The notes below the pieces were generated by a model that saw only the letters and a program-made list of their open reading frames with translations, searched no databases and was not told where the DNA came from. From assembly GCF_052324685.1 (NCBI RefSeq), contig NW_027506910.1:1029756-1093755 (forward strand): 64,000 nucleotides of DNA, read 5' to 3'. Numbering within the stretch: the first letter of the stretch is position 1; every line of letters starts with the position of its first letter. Position numbers and translations under genes: made by a program. Shown here piece by piece: positions 61,310-64,000 of the stretch. This DNA comes from Brachyhypopomus gauderio (lineage: Eukaryota > Chordata > Actinopteri > Gymnotiformes > Hypopomidae).

Positions 61310-62004
61310 GTGCAGGATCCAGACTGTGTCCCTTCCTGGAGGACCATAAGGAAGACATCCTGTGTGGGCCTGTGTGGCTAGCCAGTGGCCTCGACCTCTC
61401 GGGCCACGCCGGCATGCTAAGTCTCACTAGCCCCAAACTCGTTAAAGGTACAGTCCAAAACTCGTTAAAGGTGCAGTCAGAACTCTGAAAGGGGCCACCT
61501 CTGCTTAGAGGGAATCTTGCCAAGGCTTTTTCCTGTCTATGGGGAGAGGCTTATTATAGGATTAGTGTTGTGATGTTGGTCCATTAAGACCACAGTGGAC
61601 TGGACTTTTCACAAAAATGTAGTGTGTGGTTCATTGGTTTACAACGACCCTTTAGACATCTTAGTTTGTCGGCATGAGCTCGCCAAGTGCATAGAGAGAG
61701 TTTTTACAGGCACTGTCAGGACTAGGCCTTGCAGACGTCTCCATCAGCTGTTCTAATGAGATGAGGGGGCAGACCGACCCCTTCACATGCAGAGTATTTA
61801 GAAGATGATATTTCTCTAATGCTCCTAATTGTTATTAATTACTGGGAAAATAGAGATAACACAAAGCTTATGAGAGAGTGATGAGATGGAACATTCGGAA
61901 GGGGTACAAATATTCATCGGTTGGATGACAACCGCTTGTAAGAGGGTTACACCTATAATTCTGTTTCTGTCCATCCGTCCCTTCCTCTCTCTTCCACACA
62001 CCTC

Positions 62005-62058
<54 letters not shown>

Positions 62059-63810
62059 CCGTAGGAATGGCGGGAGGAAAGTACCGGTCGTTCCTGGTGC
62101 ACATCAAGGCGGTGTGTGAGAAGGGTTCGGAGGAGAGTCCACGCCGGCTGGTGCGCGTGACCCCTAAGGTCCAGTGTAGCAGCAGGCCCCACTCACTCTC
62201 CTCCCTGCTCCAGAAGGCCCAGGTCACCAAGGTCCGCCCCCCGACCCGCCCACCACAGCCCTTCAACACCTTCACCTCCGTCTGCACCGTTGGTGCCGGT
62301 TCACACACGGGTCTTAGTTATGGTATAGAACAGCTGTAGAGAGAGACCGAGACCGACCTTTGGATTCACTAGTGTATTGTATCTGGGTGAAGCTCGACAT
62401 CATTGCGTATTTGTGAAAGAGTGTGAGAGCTAAAGAACAGAGACACCTAGTGTTAGCTCAGCGCTACTGCACACACTAATGTTGGAGATCGGACTGCTCT
62501 GATATCCGGCAATGCGTGTTTTTGACAGCTGCCTGATGTTTCCAGTGTTTTGTGCTGATGTGTGGTTCTCTCTGGTTCTGTTCAGGAGAAGGCCTCCACG
62601 TCCAAGACGGACCCTCAGGCTGCTCCTAAGAAACCTGACAACCTGCGGGGCTGCGACCTTCTGTTGGAGGTGTCCATCACGGTCCGCAGGTTCAAGAAGA
62701 CGTCTGTGCCCAAAGAAAGGCGAGTATCCTCTCACACCCCATTTCAGAACAGGGAGTCGTGTCTTTTCCGGCAGCCCCGGTCTGTGGCCCGGTACACAGG
62801 ACCACTCTGACTCTCTCCGGCTGTATTAAAACTACTACCCATCTACTGATTGGCGCCTGTGTGCAGTATGTGACCAAAATACATTTTTTCCGGTATACAT
62901 AAGCTACCCAGATGACGGACTACCGTGGCCAGATATTCCAGTACATGATCAGACAGTACATGTTGGATCAGCGTCCCAACATGTAACGGTGGCTTAACAT
63001 CTGTCCTGAGTGGGCAGAGTCTTTGTCTGTTCATGTGATCTTGAAGTATGGTTGGCATCTGTGGATAGGCTACTACACACTACAGGAACCAGTACACCAG
63101 TATACCAGTACACCAGTGGGGTCATGCTTACTGCTGCTGTTTGTTTGTGTTGGTCTCTCCAGAGTGCAGCGATGTGCCATGTTGCAGTTCCCTGAGCTGC
63201 ACGAGAAGCTGCTGGGGACACTGTGTCACCGTGGCGAGGAGGCCCCGCCCTCCGAACACGCCCACAGCCTCACCCTGGACATCCTGTGCTGGCTGGCTGG
63301 GGTCTACTCCAACGGACCCTACAGGTAAACCCCCGTCCCCACGGCACGGCGCGGGAGGTGTGGTCCTGTAGTTTGTGACCCACCGTTCTCGTTGCTGCTG
63401 ATGGAGCGGTTGTGCCCACCTGACCCAAACGCTCGCTGCGTCCTGGAGAAGGTGCTCACCCGTGTCGCTCGTCTCCCCAGCCTCAGGGACGGGAAGGAGG
63501 GGCTGCAGGCGAAGACACGCAAGCGTCTGACGGAGATCGTGCGGGCGTGTTTCTTTCAGACGGGACGCAGCATCGCACACAAATGCGCCCGCTTTCTGGC
63601 ACTCTGCATCAGGTGAACACCGACCCCCCCCCTCCCCTTCACCTGCACACCTGGGCGTCTGGCTGCCTGCACGTCTGGGCCTGGGTGTCTGAACGCTGTT
63701 TTGTGTTGACAGTAACGGCAAAGGCGAGGCCAGTCAGCAGGGTTTTGGCCAGGCGCTGCTCAAGGCTCTGCTGGACAACATGGCGTACCTGCCCACCGCC
63801 GCCACTGGAG
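41245..63810 (+). CDS. birc6: BIRC6 (BRUCE/Apollon), first 20 coding exons; continues beyond window
   Basis: Giant membrane-associated inhibitor of apoptosis and hybrid E2/E3 ubiquitin ligase. Exons: 41245-41455, 45785-45966, 49040-49177, 52864-53057, 53137-53248, 53412-53494, 53645-53867, 54390-54559, 56371-56429, 56678-58177, 58918-59067, 59516-59741, 60399-60559, 60838-60975, 61316-61447, 62065-62231, 62586-62719, 63163-63324, 63481-63612, 63713-63810. Phases agree at every join, about 1,457 codons of a protein near 4,800 aa. The N-terminus has WD-like strands ([20 protein letters not shown]). The BIR domain (residues ~250-325) shows the zinc ligands in [10 protein letters not shown]...HERHSPNC. 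Later blocks ([35 protein letters not shown]) match the human protein. The C-terminal UBC domain lies outside the window. The intron after exon 17 uses a GC donor. The donor at 62232 (GTCCGC) is weak. Confidence 0.97.
41896..43175. repeat. Minisatellite in BIRC6 intron 1, ~33-bp unit, ~39 copies
   Basis: Units of 'gttagacgggtgaacctggg' plus 'cgaggtaacgtca' occur head to tail. Variants (gtgaacc/gtaaacc, gtc/gcc, cgggtt/cgaggt/cgagct) are clustered in blocks. The array begins about 440 bases after exon 1. Confidence 0.97.
43176..45590 (+). other. BIRC6 intron 1 remainder
   Basis: Non-coding, AT-rich, with no recognised element. Confidence 0.6.
45591..45778. repeat. Minisatellite abutting BIRC6 exon 2 acceptor, 36-bp unit
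   Basis: Five copies of 'gacctccgagattctcccgt' plus 'tgggccgctcacgtgt'. A sixth copy starts (gacctctg) and turns into the acceptor 'cgttgcag' at 45784. Several units contain CACGTG. Confidence 0.95.
46928..46986. repeat. (GT)n microsatellite in BIRC6 intron 2
   Basis: Pure GT run of about 58 bases. Confidence 0.97.
48130..48720. repeat. G-rich minisatellite in BIRC6 intron 2, 40-bp unit
   Basis: About 14 copies of 'gttggtggagagtgggggtg' plus 'tgacccacacagaggggtgt'. Both ends are more degenerate and carry G runs up to 17-18 bases. G-strand asymmetry is strong. Confidence 0.97.
49622..49689. repeat. (CA)n microsatellite in BIRC6 intron 3
   Basis: Pure CA run. A second CA run lies at 49966-50001. 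Confidence 0.97.
50355..51215. repeat. CT-rich satellite in BIRC6 intron 3
   Basis: About 860 bases of (CT)n blocks alternating with 'ccctccctccctctgtctat', a compound satellite with units near 50 bases. The plus strand is almost pure pyrimidine. Confidence 0.97.
51222..51942. mobile_element. Possible solo LTR or other insertion within the CT/CA tract
   Basis: A unique-looking 720-base segment begins TGTCGTGGAAAT and ends ATTTCCATCACA. These are short imperfect inverted termini with TG...CA ends, and a near-terminal AATAAA-like motif lies next to the end. It splits simple CT repeat from CA/CT repeat. No target duplication could be recognised because both flanks are simple sequence. Confidence 0.35.
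54310..54372. repeat. (GT)n microsatellite before BIRC6 exon 8
   Basis: GT run ending about 18 bases before the exon 8 acceptor, replacing the usual polypyrimidine tract. Confidence 0.95.
54560..54893. repeat. Tandem array that copies the end of BIRC6 exon 8 and its splice donor
   Basis: The exon ends in 'gacatccccaaactggaggg' plus 'ggacag' followed by the donor gtaata. The intron continues with about a dozen copies of 'gggggac(a/g)ggta', in 20-base units (ggtaatactgcagggggacg) and about 32-base units (ggtagtggacgtcctcaaac plus tgcagggggaca). The longer unit clearly resembles the last 30 bases of the exon. Confidence 0.9.
55064..55071. repeat. 8-bp target-site duplication, left
   Basis: atgtttag, identical to 56305-56312 on the other side of the element, the duplication size typical of hAT transposons. 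Confidence 0.85.
55072..56304. mobile_element. Non-autonomous hAT-type transposon in BIRC6 intron 8
   Basis: Ends 'tagggttgcaacggtatgag' and 'accgctgcaacctta' form imperfect terminal inverted repeats, with further inverted 'acggtatgataaccgt' motifs inside both ends. Perfect 8-bp duplications flank it. It has no transposase. A foldback-family MITE is nested within (about 55660-56075). Confidence 0.88.
55660..56075. mobile_element. Foldback-family MITE arm nested in the hAT element
   Basis: Shares 'acaaatacgagcctcttgta', 'gagaacgtgaagacgttaag', 'cgtacaagtgctttaattcc' and 'gcgattacgtcattttcgcc' with the right arm of the palindrome at 31300-32645. It is more diverged, and some CpG sites are lost. 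Confidence 0.88.
56305..56312. repeat. 8-bp target-site duplication, right
   Basis: Second copy of atgtttag, 58 bases before the BIRC6 exon 9 acceptor. Confidence 0.85.
59750..60140. repeat. Minisatellite in BIRC6 intron 12, 28-bp unit
   Basis: About 14 copies of 'actggtgtaaacgcgcgcct' plus 'cgacgtag', starting about 10 bases after the exon 12 donor. CpG-rich. Confidence 0.96.
61224..61305. repeat. (CT)n tract serving as polypyrimidine tract of BIRC6 exon 15
   Basis: About 80 bases of CT ending 10 bases before the exon 15 acceptor (ggtggtgcag). Confidence 0.95.
62009..62056. repeat. (CT)n tract serving as polypyrimidine tract of BIRC6 exon 16
   Basis: CT run ending 8 bases before the acceptor 'acccgtag' of exon 16. 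Confidence 0.95.
62863..62960. mobile_element. Internal fragment of the 36251-36567 MITE family
   Basis: 'cagtatgtgaccaaaat', 'tacccagatgacggactac' and 'atattccagtac' align in order with 36322-36402. The terminal repeats are missing. It lies within BIRC6 intron 17. Confidence 0.65.
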
Positions 63811-64000
63811 GTAACCACGTCCTACGTGCTCTTCAGTTTGTTTACTGTTGATATCGGTAGGTGGATCGTCGGGTTCGTCGGTTGCCGGTAATCTCTTGCG
63901 GCGGCTCGGGACCACGGGATGGTTTAAATGCACTTGATCGCGTTTTGAGTGCGATTAGGGCGGAGTGTGTGTGTGAGCGTGACCCGGTGGTGACCCCAGG

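Overview
The window is vertebrate nuclear DNA, most likely from a ray-finned (teleost) fish. Its genes are split into phase-consistent GT-AG exons. The encoded proteins match vertebrate EDARADD, AHNAK, EXO1, YIPF4 and BIRC6. Introns and spacers are full of microsatellites, minisatellites and fish-type DNA transposons (Tc1, hAT, MITEs) plus a Tx1/L1-like LINE. I cannot name the species from sequence alone.

Layout: (1) 179-2640, + strand: 3' part of EDARADD, with three phase-compatible exons, the last carrying the death domain and running into a 46-base G run. (2) 5706-11589, - strand: an AHNAK/periaxin-type gene with two short exons of a PDZ-like domain and one 3.46 kb repeat exon, convergent with EDARADD. 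Its large intron holds a decayed Tc1 element. (3) 11.6-22.4 kb: no confident gene. It holds an orphan AHNAK-repeat scrap, a perfect-looking hairpin, two minisatellites and a second, internally deleted Tc1 element. (4) 23019-30174, - strand: a complete 12-exon EXO1 reading frame of 772 aa, preceded by an E2F-type site and four CCAAT boxes in a 31-bp tandem repeat. (5) 31.1-36.8 kb: a transposon pile-up with a 1.3 kb foldback palindrome, a 5'-truncated LINE with an intact 1,000-codon reading frame and 14-bp target duplications, and two further inverted-repeat elements. (6) 37168-39493, + strand: complete six-exon YIPF4 (235 aa). (7) 41245-63810, + strand: the first 20 coding exons of BIRC6 (about 1,457 codons, including the BIR domain), continuing past the window end. 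YIPF4-BIRC6 adjacency matches the conserved vertebrate order.

These genes do not form one pathway. EXO1 acts in mismatch repair and DNA-end resection, BIRC6 is a giant ubiquitin-ligase inhibitor of apoptosis, YIPF4 is a Golgi membrane protein, EDARADD is the ectodysplasin receptor adaptor, and the AHNAK-like protein is a scaffold. I found no clearly new biological system. The most unusual signals are structural: a tandem array in BIRC6 that re-copies the end of exon 8 with its splice donor, minisatellites abutting splice sites, the large palindrome and nested transposons, and the repeated CCAAT promoter of EXO1.
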